From Amphiura filiformis (Eukaryota; Echinodermata; Ophiuroidea; Amphilepidida; Amphiuridae), in the NCBI RefSeq assembly GCF_039555335.1, contig NC_092635.1:48380052-48444051 (forward strand): 64,000 nucleotides of DNA, in the 5' to 3' direction. A program made the translations under genes and the position numbers. Every line of letters begins with the position of its first letter. Positions within the stretch are counted from its first letter, which is position 1. Below the pieces are notes generated by a model. That model worked only from the letters and a program-made list of their open reading frames with translations, had not been told where the DNA came from and searched no databases. Positions 1-11,230 of the stretch are shown one piece after another.

Positions 1-727
1 ACCTGACAATAGGTGAAAATCGGGCATATAGTGATGATAGTGCAATCCAAGAGAATCTTGATGCCCTCACTGAGTGGTCTAAGAGCAATAAATTGAAGTT
101 GAACCCTTCAAAATGTCAGGCCATGCAAGTTTATTTTGGTAAGAAGGCTACCCCACATGTTGATCTGTCCATTGATGATAAAAAAATAGCTGTTGTTGAG
201 AAGGTTAAACTCCTGGGTGTTATGATCCAAAACAATTTATGTTGGGATGATCAAGTTGATTCAATGTATGTGAAGGCCAATCGTAAACTCTTCATGCTCC
301 GTAAACTGAAGGAAGCATCTCTCTCACCCGAGGAGTTGTTATTGGTGTACAAGGGGTACCCCGCCCTGTTTTAGAGTATGCCGCCCCACTTTGGCATTCT
401 GGTCTTACTCATAATCAGGTGGCCCAGCTTGAGAAAATTCAGAGACGTGTTTGCAAATACATCCTTGGTAGAAAGTATACTACCTATGCAGATTCCTTAG
501 CTACCCTTGAACTTCATTCGTTGTCTGAGAGGAGACAAAACATCTGCAAGGAATTTGCCCTGAAAGCAAGCACGTCTGTGATGTTCTCACACTGGTTTCC
601 ACCTTGTAAGTATCACTCCCACATGACTCTTAGAAGACAACCAACATTTGACTCTTTTAGATGTAGGACCAACCGATTTCAAAATAGTCCCCTACCATTT
701 CTCACCAACATCCTAAAAGCAATGTAG
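1..727 (+). pseudogene. CR1/Jockey-like LINE reverse transcriptase, C-terminal fragment
   Basis: The reading frame is open from base 3. It gives the end of a non-LTR retrotransposon reverse transcriptase: the S-D-D-S-A block, W-S-K-S-N-K-L-K-L-N-P-S-K-C, then K-L-L-G-V-M-I and the thumb. The frame breaks near base 357-360, where one base is missing (GGGTAC followed by CGCCCTGTT). In the next frame it continues as R-P-V-L-E-Y-A-A-P-L-W-H-S-G, then Q-L-E-K-I-Q-R-R-V-C-K-Y-I-L-G, to a stop at 727. That order is typical of the thumb and C-terminus of CR1/Jockey-group ORF2. The catalytic core lies to the left of the window or is lost. It is a dead copy; the clade is inferred by eye. Confidence 0.8.
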
Positions 728-845
728 TTTGATTTTATTGCCAGTCTTTTTTTGATATTGTTCCAAATCCAGTCAAGTGCAATTATAATGTGTTCTTATT
801 TATTTGTATATTATTTAATGTTTGAGTGTTTTAATTATTAATGTA

Positions 846-1452
846 CGAGGGGTATCCAAAAGTTTTTGACATCACCCAGAAGCGAAGGAGCTATATCGAT
901 GAAATTTTGTCAGTGTAATTACTGGTCCTTATGTACAGTATGGTCCAAAAATGGTCTCATAAGTATGTTTACTTTCTTTACAGGTGGCGCTAGATGGGCA
1001 GTAGGCGCATAACCTTTTCATGATAAGATTCTCCACTTTCTTGAATTTCTTCACTGTGGCCGCATCATCCGAAAGTGATGGACGTCCACTTCTTGGCTCA
1101 TCTGTGAGGGACATGTGGCCAGTTTGGAAATTCCTTTTTCAAAAAGCACCAGTGCCATATGATGGGCAATCCTCACCGTAGATAGCTTTCATTTCATCAT
1201 AGATTTTCTGAGCATTGTAGGCCTAACCCTTCATATGCAGGAACTTAATCACGCTGCGTGCCTCAATTTTCACCATTTTACAGGTTATGCGCCTACTGCC
1301 CATCTAGCGCCACCTGTAAAGAAAGTAAACATACTTATGACACCATTTTTGGACCATAATGTACATAAGGACCAGTAATTACACTGACAAAATTTCATCG
1401 ATAAAGCTCCTTCGCTTCTGGGTGATGTCAAAAACTTTTGGATACCCCCTCG
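846..1452. mobile_element. Mariner-like nonautonomous element with long TIRs
   Basis: A 607 bp element flanked by TA on both sides (844-845 and 1453-1454). The terminal inverted repeats start CGAGGGGTATCCAAAAG and pair over roughly 170 bases per side, far longer than the about 30 bp of ordinary mariners. The centre holds a decayed N-terminal piece of a mariner transposase on the minus strand; the catalytic domain is absent. It sits in the 3' UTR of the LINE. A second member lies at 53388-53984. Confidence 0.85.
1003..1276 (-). pseudogene. Mariner transposase N-terminus, decayed
   Basis: From a methionine codon at 1276 the minus strand reads K-I-E-A-R-S-V-I-K-F-L-H, Q-K-I-Y-D-E-M-K, G-H-M-S-L-T-D-E-P-R-S-G-R-P-S and a linker V-E-N-L-I-M-K. 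This is the first helix-turn-helix and the GRPS linker of a mariner-family transposase. In-frame stops interrupt it and the frame runs into the TIR before any DDD catalytic residue. Confidence 0.75.
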
Positions 1453-1644
1453 TATGTATATTTCATAATGCTATTTTTAATGTAAATGTCATGCAATTCA
1501 GCCGTTGGCTGCTATGTGATTTCTAATAAAATATACAATATACAATATACAATACAATTTATATTTATATTTAGGTCAGGGGCTCCAAAAACTTCATATA
1601 CAGGTCGCCTCCCATAAAATAAAGCGCTAAATTATGATTTTGCA

Positions 1645-2957
1645 TTAAGGAATCTGGAATGAGCGTTTTGAGCGTTTCAACAGTATTTTTGGTGGGACAT
1701 AAGAGCACATCAGACATATCGAATTGCATTCTGAATGTACGAAGAATGTCTTTCTGATATCAAATAATTTTCATTTTTTGAAATTCACAATATAATACAA
1801 ATTTTATGACAAATTATTAAAATTTGATATTTTTCACATTTTAATATATAACAGTCATCGAAGTAAATTTTATAAATCTAATGATATATTCTTAAAGTGT
1901 ATGTAGCTGGGAGGAAAAGCCGACGATCAAATGAAAAATTTGACCTTTCATATTGAAGATATGGACTTTTTCCCCAAAAAAGACCTTTTTTGTGTGTTTT
2001 GGGAAAAAATACATATCTTCATTACGAAAGGTCAAAATTTTCAATTGATCGTCGGCTTTTCATCCCAACTACATACACTTTAAGAATAAATCATCAGATT
2101 TATAAAGTTTACTTCGAGTACTGTTAAATATCAAAAATATCAATTTTAATCATTTGCCATAAAATGTGTATTACATTGCGAATTTCAAAAACCAAAATTA
2201 TTTGATATCAGAATGACATTCTTCGTATTCAGAATGCAATTCGATATGTCTGATGTGCTCTAATGTCCCACAATAAATACTGTCCAAACGTTCATGATTT
2301 TGCATTAAGGAATCTGGAATGAGCGTTTTGAGCGTTTCAACAGTATTTTTGGTGGGACATAAGAGCACATCAGACATATCGAATTGCATTCTGAATGTAC
2401 GAAGAATGTCTTTCTGATATCAAATAATTTTCATTTTTTGAAATTCACAATATAATACAAATTTTATGACAAATTATTAAAATTTGATATTTTTCACATT
2501 TTTAATATATAACAGTCATCGAAGTAAATTTTATAAATCTAATGATATATTCTTAAAGTGTATGTAGCTGGGAGGAAAAAGCCGACGATCAAATGAAAAA
2601 TTTGACCTTTCATATTGAAGATATGGACTTTTTCCCCAAAAAAGACCTTTTTTGTGTGTTTTGGGAAAAAAATACATATCTTCATTACGAAAGGTCAAAA
2701 TTTTCAATTGATCGTCGGCTTTTCATCCCAACTACATACACTTTAAAATAAATCATCAGATTTATAAAGTTTACTTCGAGTACTGTTAAATATCAAAAAT
2801 ATCAATTTTAATCATTTGCCATAAAATGTGTATTACATTGCGAATTTCAAAAACCAAAATTATTTGATATCAGAATGACATTCTTCGTATTCAGAATGCA
2901 ATTCGATATGTCTGATGTGCTCTAATGTCCCATAATAAATACTGTCCAAACGTTCAT
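1645..2957. repeat. Tandem pair of 660 bp foldback elements (TTAA family)
   Basis: Two nearly identical copies lie head to tail with a period of exactly 660 bases (the same 17-mer starts at 1634 and 2294). Each copy is a large palindrome with arms of about 300 bases meeting at a centre near 1985 and 2645. Outer motifs are GAGCACATCAGACATATCGA and its complement; inner motifs are GCCGACGATCAA and TTGATCGTCGGC. The left end follows TTAA. A full member with TTAA on both sides is at 40496-41162 and a half copy at 37050-37290. No coding capacity is seen. The right end of the second copy is cut short at 2957. Confidence 0.85.
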
Positions 2958-3539
2958 ACCCCATGTAAAGGAAATCAATGTTTTGACAGAGTTAATAATG
3001 TGGTCATGAGAGCATGGTCCAACTTCAACTCAGACCCCTGATTCAAATTTAGATACCATTTCTGAGAGTACCTTTGTAATGTACATAATTTGATTAAAAA
3101 CCCATCAAATTTGGTTTTCCCCTTCCTCAGTCTGCCTCAAAGTGGTGCAATCAAATTTGACTTTACCTATTAGAATTTGAAGAGGAAGCTGCAATAACCC
3201 ACACATTGAAGACACCATCAGCGATTTACTAAATCAAAATATCATCAAAATCAGATTTTTGCATTTTTAAGGGTATGCTGACATACCGGGCAAGTGATAA
3301 GACCGAAAAAGACAAAAGAATAAAATGTCACATTTTTGGTCATCTTTGTGGAGTTTGTCCATAGGGACAATCATCACATGTGATTGAGCCAAGTTTCAAA
3401 TTTATCAACACTGCCATTTCCATCTTATTTGCCAATTTTTTCTTTTGAAAAAAACCACCTCCATGATAATTTTTTGACATTAAAGCTATTCCTAAAATTG
3501 TTTGAAAATATTTTCACTGGTGATACTGGTGGTGCCTGG
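2958..3539. other. Intergenic stretch, nothing recognised
   Basis: AT-rich sequence with no convincing reading frame, splice pattern or repeat shared with the rest of the window. Confidence 0.4.
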
Positions 3540-3603
3540 GCTATTCCAGCTGAAATCCATACACCCCCTATGGAAGACTTCGACTTCAATTTGAAATGGA
3601 TAT
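3540..3603. repeat. Palindromic MITE family, solo arm
   Basis: Begins CTATTCCAGCTGAAATCCAT and carries the ACACCCCCTATGGAAGAC core of the window's commonest repeat. Only one outer arm is present. Confidence 0.75.
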
Positions 3604-3633
3604 AGGTGTAGGGCTGGCACTTTTGCACTAAGG

Positions 3634-3790
3634 GGCATTCGGTGAGAGCAAAATGTAAAAAATATGGGGTCATGGGTGAGAGCATGATTTTTGGCATTCG
3701 GTGAGAGCAAAATGTAAAAAATATGGGGTCATTGGGTGAGAACATGAACTTTTTTTTAAATTGAATCTTTGGGTGAGAACCGAAACAGCG
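3634..3790. repeat. 59 bp tandem repeat, GGTGAGAGC type
   Basis: Two close copies of GGCATTCGGTGAGAGCAAAA start at 3634 and 3693 (period 59), with a decayed third at 3750-3790. Similar GGGTCTTTGGGTGACAG units occur at 10915-11050, near the other end of the inverted pair described at 3910. Confidence 0.7.
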
Positions 3791-3909
3791 CCACAGAAAC
3801 CTCGAAAATCGAATTTCTAGTTCTAAATGGCTTCAAATGTCGTTGTTTTTTCAAAATAAGTAACAACATCAGTGATAAATGAAAGTTGCTGTTCAAATTG
3901 AACTTGCAT

Positions 3910-3958
3910 TACTCGTTGACTGCCGATAAAACGCCCAATAAAGACTTAGTCACCGGAC
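3910..3958. repeat. Left copy of a distant inverted repeat
   Basis: CATTACTCGTTGACTGCCGA, then GATAAAACG and CTTAGTCACCGG, returns in reverse complement at 10868-10918. The two copies face each other across about 6.9 kb. A short related piece (CCGATAAAACGCCCAATAA) is also at 4380-4398. Confidence 0.7.
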
Positions 3959-4085
3959 CGCGCCGGCCAGTTAAAGTACATGCCCTATCACACCACTCCA
4001 CACCATACATAAATTCTCCCAGTCACATTTCCCAAATATGAAATTAAAAAAGTCAAATTTTAATTTACTTCTTTTAAAGTTTGGC

Positions 4086-4161
4086 AGAGGCGGGGTTCGA
4101 ACTCACGGCGCAACGCTTAGTACTCTATGAGCCTAGCGCCTTAGACCACTAGGCCACTTGT
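4086..4161 (-). tRNA. tRNA-Leu-like relic (pol III A and B boxes)
   Basis: On the minus strand the sequence reads AGTGGCCTAGTGGTCTAAGG (A box) and, about 45 bases on, GAGTTCGAACCCC (B box), with a long variable arm as in Leu/Ser tRNAs. The anticodon stem does not pair well, the T stem has mismatches and the acceptor ends do not match. It is better read as a tRNA pseudogene or SINE head than a working tRNA. Confidence 0.5.
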
Positions 4162-4613
4162 CTTCTTGTTATTCAGCTGAAACTTATTTAAAAATATAAT
4201 CGCAACTTCAACATAGGCCTACCACGTGACAAGCAAAGGCAGAAAACGTATTATATTTTGGAATTTTATCTGCTTAAAACATTAATGTGTATTATAATAG
4301 AGCTACCATTATTTATATTGTTGAATTCTCAAGCGCATAGAGACAATTAATATCTTCGGCATTAGGCCTACTCGGTGACCTCCGATAAAACGCCCAATAA
4401 CGCCGCACACCGTCATCATACCTATATCTTCGTGTTAAAAATTGCCGTGGTAGTACGATAAATCCTCACGTTTTTCAACAACTACGCATGGTGATTTTGA
4501 GCTATTTTGTTCGAGATAGGCCGTGCGACTCAGGCTATGCATACAATTTGAGATTTTGAGAGCCGGCCACACTGTTTCTATTCTATGTTTTACGATTTTC
4601 GCATGATCAGTAT

Positions 4614-6107
4614 ATGGCTGGCCGTAACCGCCACAACGTGGAGCTGCTACGCGTAGCTTACTTTTCGCTTCGCGGAGCTAAATTGACCAATCATGTTAGA
4701 TCTTTTCATTACGCGGAGCCAGTTGATGCATCATCGTTCCAGAGAGAAAAACTCTTGCCAAAATTAATGTTTACTATGTGGATTTTAAATGAATCGAATG
4801 TAAATAAACCACGAACAGTTGTACAGGATCAATACCATTGTTTGATTAGTGTATAGTCAATGTTACCTTGCATGCATGTGCCATGTGTGTGGCGTGTTTG
4901 TTTGTTTGTCTACTGTGTCAGGCCAGGATCACTGACACCCACGGTACTGATACTGTCATACTATCACGGTGATCATATTGTTGAATGTTGTTGACTTAAA
5001 AATAGTCATGATGCAGTCATGTCTACAGTAGAATTCACCACGACCTTTGATGGACTTAAACCCCATTAAAAGCTATTAAACCAAGATAACACTCAATGAA
5101 AACAGCTCAACTATGTTACATCAGATCTTCTCTGGTTAAATACACACTGCACTTGTGTCTGTTTTACCTGTGCAATGAACAATGAGCTGGTATTATAGTT
5201 TCAGTTAGGTGAATGATTATAAAGCGAACGCAAGGTAACAATACTGTCTGGGCTTTTGTTTACGAAATGAGACAATAGTCTGCTTATTGTTAACCAGCGT
5301 TCTTGAAAATGAGAAGCATAATGGTTTGCAGACTTAACACGGTTTAGAAATAATTTGTTCATATTTTTTGGTGTTATCTGTCGTTTACATATCCTTCCTA
5401 AAACACAAAAGTACCAATATTTCCAAACACCTAAATTAGCTAAAAATTTAGGAAATGTTACAAAACTATATTTTCTAGAATTTCAGAGAATACTTTAAAT
5501 ATTGACTGGTTATTTTTTACACAGTGACGTCATATAGGCAATGGCATAATACTTCTAACATACACTAGGTCACGCGTCAATGGTGAGCGCACTGAGTATT
5601 GTGTATAGGAAAACGGGCAGTACCGTAACTACAGTATGTATGGCCTACTACTAGTATATAAAGTAAATCCGAACTGGTTTGCTGAAGGTCGAATTCCGCA
5701 GGCCACGCCGCGCAAGATGTACAAATCAGCTCCCGGCGTACACTGCAGATCGCAGAATTGTGTGCATGGTTTACCACCACTCTGCCTAGCTATATAGTTG
5801 TGTACAATACTGTATGAGTTTCTTGTGAGTGCATGTCCATCTTAATAATAAGTCGGTTCGTACTTTTCATAAATTACTTTTTGAATCATAACTATCGTGA
5901 CCGAGGATATCTTGCAACTACGTGAAGCTCGTCTGGCAAATTCTTAATGACTAAATTCGCTTCACGTAATGAGTAAGTCGTACTTGATTGGTCAGTTTTA
6001 CCTCCGAGTAATGAAAAACTCTAACATGATTGGTCAATTTGGCTCCACGGAACAAAAAAGTCAGCTACGCGTAGCAGCTCCACGTTGTGGCGGTTGCGGC
6101 CTACCAT
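4614..6107. mobile_element. 1.5 kb TIR element, hAT-like by target duplication
   Basis: Inverted ends of about 45 bases (ATGGCTGGCCGTAACCGCC at left; complement of ATGGTAGGCCGCAACCGCC at right), followed on both sides by ACGTGGAGCTGCTACGCGTA. They lie between two copies of ATCAGTAT (4606-4613 and 6108-6115). Eight-base duplications fit hAT, but the ATAT at the junctions leaves the exact border open. Weaker similarity extends further inward (TTGACCAATCATGTTAGA at left and its complement at right). The inside has no transposase frame, so it is nonautonomous. Its middle (about 5010-5645) is repeated at 11293-12152. Confidence 0.75.
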
Positions 6108-7510
6108 ATCAGTATCCCATATGATATTTCTATTGTAAGAAAATTTTATTTGTTGTCACGTAAATCACAGGTTTCGTTTAAATGTACTAACTGGAAATTA
6201 AATGTACTAATTAGTGAGGACCGGTATTTTGCTGTGGATATGTTTAACTGCAATTTGCGGGTAAAAATTTGAAATCCTGGGTAAAAATTGTGATCATATT
6301 CAACTCTTTGAGAAATAATAATATAAAGGAATGTATGTAAAATCCAGCTGCAATACAATGTACATTATTGACACACTATCACGCTCTTTATCTTCGTCAA
6401 TAATAGAATAATCGATTTCAATCGAATTGAATGCATGAGTTTGTAGTTGACTACTGAGTGACCTAAGCGATCGATTGCTAGCCAATCAGATAGAACTCCT
6501 TTTCTTGCGTTCAGTGAAATACCACTCGCCTGTCGCTCACTACCACTCGCCCGTCGCTCACCAACGGAGTATTAAATTTATATTTATCGTATAGGACGTC
6601 GACGGTGTGCGCCGGTCAGTTAAAAAAAATGCTTAAGTACATGCCCTATTGAGATAAGCAATCCTTTTGTGATATGTCCATTCATCCATATAATAATAGC
6701 AATCAGATTTTTGGATGGATGTTTTACACAGTGATTGGAGAAGAAGCTATGTAAATAATCAAAAGTACATGTCTACAAATTGACAAGGACAACTCCTTTT
6801 GTCAAAATTGTTTTCACCTATTTCTCAGTATGTTAATTAATCCGATTAATTACGTAATTTCGCCAGCGTATGATATATCAGTACTAATATGTAGGCCCAA
6901 GGAGGTTAGATCAGGGATATAAAGGGATAGGCATCATAGTATTACGTAACACACCGAATGATGTAGTTTAACTCTAGACAATAGGCGCCATATTGCAGGA
7001 GGGTTAGAGTTCATAGAGGAAACGTTAAAGGTTAGTAGATTAGGTCACCCAGGCACATCACTAATGTGTTTCACGAGTTGTAATACCGACAGGTAAAAAC
7101 ATTGATTTTGTAAAATTCTCCCGATTTTTTAAAAGTACTAAATAAGGTTAGTACTTCAAACCATTCTTTGATGAATCTATGCAATATGCCGGTAATTTTG
7201 AAACATCTAAGAATCAATCTTAAACATCTTCATGATATTCATTTTTTGCGCATGGTCAAAGCATGCTCTTGCGCTATCCACAGACTATCCGGTGGAAACT
7301 TCAAAGCAACGATCATGCGTTAATATTTACAAAATGGCGAATGATGTAGCAGGGCTAGACTTGATCCACCAGTCCTTCAACTGCTTACGCACGGTCATCG
7401 GAGAAACGGCCATTTTATTCCGCCATGTTGATTGTTTCGAGATCGGGGCCGAGGGACTCAGGCTATAGCAGGGCTACGACACTCAGCTCATTTGCATGGC
7501 AAAATTACCC

Positions 7511-7570
7511 GTCTCCTCCGCAGCCAATTTGGTTTCGCTCCATCGAAATCATGCTGGTCACGGAGGAGAC
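7511..7570. repeat. Decayed copy of the GTCTCCTCCGCAGCC hairpin element
   Basis: Starts GTCTCCTCCGCAGCCAATTT and ends CGGAGGAGAC. It is flanked on both sides by TACCC. The right arm has lost most of its match to the left. The intact form is at 9244-9319. Confidence 0.6.
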
Positions 7571-8565
7571 TACCCTCCTTTGTGTTTGTTCATTTGTGTA
7601 TGGAGAGCCATTATTGGAGTCTATATTGACTTAGGCTACGCTCTCAGCTAGAGTCCGACGCTGCACTGTACTAGAAATACTTTTTCTGTTAAATCGCTAT
7701 AGAGCCAACCGGGAACACGATTCGTTTTGAAAATATAGCATTAAAATTAGTATCACCCTTGTGGCCCCCGTGCAGTGGAAAACCTTACTTCTTTCATTAA
7801 AAAGAAATGAAAATAAAAAACAACACGCGTCTACCTGTGCACCTATAAAATGGGCACAGCAATTTGTCTCAAATATGAGTGAATTTTAAGAAACATACGG
7901 GATATGATGAACATTGACCTGACGCCATGATAGCAGGATCTATTAGTCGTTTTATATACAATGTATATACCGTATTGTCATAATACCAATATTTGTCATA
8001 ATATATAATGAGTAATATTTAGCAACGTAGGCTAAATGTGCAGTTCATATGCACAAACGAATACTGATCTTTATGATATTCAGGTTCTTGTACATCGCAT
8101 ATAACATGTCACATAGGAGGTCATACGTGTTGACCTTCATCTATTGTATTTGTTCATCTGTGTATGGAGAGGATTAACGCCATTAAAACTCCATCGGTAT
8201 TAGGGCGTAGTTCAGTGAACTCACCGCATTGCTATTCCAAGTACTTTGATAATACAGATAATATATATTAATGGGTCGAGGCGATTGCATTGAAAAACCT
8301 AATAAATTATTCATAACAGTTACGTAATCAATCGATAGTGCGGACACTTTTCATTTACAAACCACCAAAATTCGTGATCTTTTAGCGTTGGAAAAGAAAC
8401 ACGTGAATAGAGTGCCCTCTCAAGAATAGGTTCTCTGTGGATGTAGTTTAAGTCGAACAATAGCGTGACCGGCGTGACGTAGTTTTTGGCATTGTTCCTA
8501 TATGCACTTTCACCCTCCTGGTTAGATATAGAAAGAAGAGGAAATAGATTACGTATCGCATAGGG

Positions 8566-8612
8566 GAGGAAGAAAAAAAAAGGAGGGGGGGGAGGAGAGA
8601 GAGGGAGAGGGA
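8566..8612. repeat. Polypurine tract
   Basis: An almost uninterrupted run of A and G (A9, then AGG(G)8, then GAGA repeats). Such mirror-like purine tracts can form triplex DNA; that is inference. Confidence 0.8.
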
Positions 8613-9243
8613 GACCGATGGAGTCACAGGGCTCTAAATTACATAGGCGTAGATCGGGGGGGTAAATGCCACAATATTTTGCTAGGGGGATGGTCAATAT
8701 AATCACCCCCAATATTGACGCCTGTGTATTGGTTTGTGTCGAAATTAACCTCATATTTGGCCATTTTATAGCCACAGAATGCCGTTTTTAGCGCTTTGCG
8801 CGAATTTATTCCACTTTTGTCCCATATTTCACCAGTTTAGTTTCAATAGGCCTATGCTAAAATTTTCGCGCGCATTTGTACCATAAGGTTCACTGTACTG
8901 GGTACTTTAAAAAAATCCTAACCTAACCTAAAACATAACTTTAACCCTTAGATTTAGACGTTCGCTTTTCGTATCTCTTTCCTTGTTGGAAAGGTATAAC
9001 GTTGAGGAGATAGGAACATGTACCGTCATCCGGGACCTACTCTGCCATGTTTGGCTGAGTAACGGTACATGAACACGGTCTTTTGTGCCTATGTAAATTA
9101 GTCATTGTGTAAAGCTGTGTTTATACCCATGGGTTGCTCATCATCAGACTGAATCCTTGACCGACAGAGGGTGTCAATATAGGCCTACGTGTCGCTTTTG
9201 AAAAACAGCGATTTATGCGCATGCTCAGCAGGCAAATACGACG

Positions 9244-9319
9244 TAGTCTCCTCCGCAGCCAGTTTGGTTACGCTCCCTCCACACAAGGAGCGGAACCAAA
9301 CTGGCTGCGGAGGAGACTA
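9244..9319. mobile_element. 76 bp hairpin MITE with 9 bp target duplication
   Basis: TAGTCTCCTCCGCAGCCAGT starts a 33-base arm that pairs with the right arm with one mismatch, around a 10-base loop (CTCCACACAA). AATACGACG stands directly on both sides (9235-9243 and 9320-9328). The element is almost all stem. A 9-base duplication points to Mutator-like transposition, though the superfamily is not proved. Confidence 0.85.
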
Positions 9320-9678
9320 AATACGACGGCGATTTAGTACACTGATCATGCGTGCGATTCAGATTTCTGCAAAAGCGATTGAGTATAAATGCGTCTTTAG
9401 AAATGACTGGCGATTGTGTGTTCTCAAGTGGGTTTTATCATGTTAATTAGTGACCTGACACACATTTGTATTGGTTCGATCAAGCATTGATTTTTTGTAC
9501 TGGATCGTTCAAGCATCTCCAACAAATTTTTCAATGTAAGTGCCTCTGGCCCTAGTGGAAGTAAAAACGGATACTATGGCCAGAGTTCTAGGGCTACTTA
9601 GATTGTAGCTCTACTAGAAGTAAAAATATAGATAGTGAACGAATTTAGTATTTCTATATCTATGTGAGAATGATACAA

Positions 9679-9922
9679 TAGAGGCCCTGCATGAAATTAT
9701 TGATTGGCTCCAAACAAAGGTTTTCAACCGGTGTCCTTCACCGTAGTTATGGCGGAGTGCAGTCCATTCAATCAAATGTTGTCATCAACCTATTTGATCG
9801 TAGTGCAGGATTATGTGTGTGAGACGAACTGTCACGGTAGATTGCAATCATGCTTTTGTTGAATGCATTTGAGTAGTCCGCCATATTTACGGGATGATAC
9901 GTCGCATGCAAGGCCTCTATAT
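9679..9922. repeat. Foldback element, ATAGAGGCC ends
   Basis: The ends ATAGAGGCCCTGCATG and CATGCAAGGCCTCTAT are inverted. An inner pair, TATGGCGGAGT and AGTCCGCCATA, continues the symmetry. No target duplication is obvious. Confidence 0.6.
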
Positions 9923-10025
9923 GACATGATGAACATAGTCATTGATGCATCAGTTTTAAAATAGACTAGGCGGTTACCCATATTTGGCGGTTCTCGTCTG
10001 GGCGCGATTACCAGGCTGATGGTGA

Positions 10026-10696
10026 CATGCCCATATGACAATTTTACTAATTTGACCTCAGATGACCCCAGGGTGACATTGGATGACCCCAAAATGACCT
10101 AAACTTATAACTCTAAATGTTGACTGTACCTACCAAGTTTCATGCCCATATATGAGCTTTTACTAATTTGACCTCAGATGACCCGTGGTGACCTTGGATG
10201 ACCCCAAAATGACCTACAAAAAATGCTGCTTTAAATGTTGACTGTACCTACCAAGTTTCATGCCCATACGACACTTTTTAGTAATTTGACCTTAGATGAC
10301 CCCTGGGAGGGGACCCGTGGTCGGATGACTTAACGAACATAGACATCTTCTTGCCAGGACAGAACTACACCCACCCACCGGGTTTGAGACCGCTAGGACC
10401 TAGGTTCATGCCCATATGACAGTTTTTAGTCATTTGACCTCAAATGACCCCTGGGAGGGAGCCCCGGGTCGGACGACTTAACGAACATAAACATCTTCTT
10501 GCCAGGACAGAACTACACCCACCCACCGAGTTTGAGTCCCGTCGACCTAGTTTCATGCCCATATGACAGTTTGTAGTCATTTGACCTCAAATGACCCCTG
10601 GGAGGGGGGCCCCGGGTCGGATGACTTAACGAACATAAACTTCTTCTTGCCAGGACAGAGCTACACCCACCCACGAGTTTGAGCCCGTCGACCTCG
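10026..10696. repeat. Composite tandem array, 115-148 bp units
   Basis: Five units begin CATGCCCATAYGAC at 10026, 10141, 10259, 10407 and 10554. The first two are about 115-118 bases long; the last three carry an extra block (ACTTAACGAACATA, CTTCTTGCCAGGACAGA) and are 147-148 long. Each unit holds TGACCTNAAATGACCCC or a close form, a direct pair of TGACCY with four bases between them. No reading frame spans the units. Confidence 0.85.
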
Positions 10697-10867
10697 ACGG
10701 CCTCACATTAGCAGTCACAGACAAAACCTAAATCTACAGAATATATCCATTACTCGTCGATACTCGAAAGAGCTCAAAATAAATAACTTAGAAAATTTTC
10801 TTGATGTCCTTTAACATGTTTTCATAGTTAACCATCGTTAGCCATGGATATCTATCATGAGAACTGA

Positions 10868-10918
10868 CCGGTGACTAAGTCCGATTTATTGGGACGTTTA
10901 TCGGCAGTCAACGAGTAA
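10868..10918. repeat. Right copy of a distant inverted repeat
   Basis: CCGGTGACTAAGTCCGATTT then TTATCGGCAGTCAACGAGTA is the reverse complement of 3910-3958, with small indels. It is followed by GGGTCTTNGGGTGACAG units to 11050 that resemble the repeats at 3634-3790. Confidence 0.7.
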
Positions 10919-11055
10919 TGGTAAGGGTCTTTGGGCGACAGATCAAATGGAAAAATAGGGGGTCTTCGGGTGACAGAGCATGTGTCCGTAAAACAATATG
11001 GGGTCTTTTGGTGACAGCGATAGTGAAAAAGGGGGTCTTAACAGCCCTACATACG

Positions 11056-11220
11056 CTGTCACCTCCAAAGTTGAGTGCCCCGGAAATGGCTTCCACTAAT
11101 TGTATCATGCGAGTTGCTGGTTTACAAATTATCATCGGTTGGGCAAGAACACATATTACATTGATAGACCCTGGTACAAATCCCAGCACAGTTACAACAC
11201 GGTGCATCGTTTGACTTGCA
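11056..11220. repeat. Dispersed repeat, copy 1 (TTCCACTAATTGTATCATGC)
   Basis: A block of about 150 bases containing GGCTTCCACTAATTGTATCA and GACCCTGGTACAAATCCCAG. It returns in the same orientation inside the DET1 intron at 16934-17085. It may be a SINE (GGTACAAATCCC resembles a pol III B box), but no A box was found. The reading frames on both strands are incidental. Confidence 0.65.
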
Positions 11221-11230
11221 CGTTGCGAAA

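Larger units (their letters stand above)
728..1560 (+). other. LINE 3' UTR and tail, interrupted by a mariner element
   Basis: An AT-rich, non-coding stretch follows the LINE stop codon. It resumes after the mariner at 1455 and ends in a short-unit tail near 1527-1560 (repeated ATACAATAT after AATAAA). Such microsatellite tails are usual at CR1/L2-type 3' ends. No other gene is seen here. Confidence 0.55.
6116..9234. other. Intergenic region with small repeats, no gene
   Basis: No coding sequence I can support. Bases 6597-6655 repeat, in the same orientation, a piece of 3949-3995 (CGCCGGTCAGTT; AAGTACATGCCCTAT). It also contains the hairpin relic at 7511-7570 and the purine tract at 8566-8612. 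The 151-codon minus-strand frame at 8320-8775 is judged spurious because its proline/phenylalanine run is just the purine tract. Confidence 0.5.

Noticed and set aside
4086..4161. Functional tRNA-Leu gene
   Set aside because: A and B boxes are present but the anticodon, T and acceptor stems do not pair; kept only as a relic.
4614..4856. 80-codon plus-strand frame
   Set aside because: Starts in the terminal inverted repeat of the 1.5 kb element; no transposase motif.
7320..7440. Possible first exon on the minus strand (GCGGAATAAAATGGCCGTTT)
   Set aside because: A short ATG-containing frame with no splice donor of note and no protein similarity that I recognise.
8320..8775. 151-codon minus-strand open frame with a proline/phenylalanine run
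   Set aside because: The run is the complement of the purine tract at 8566-8612; nothing else supports a gene.
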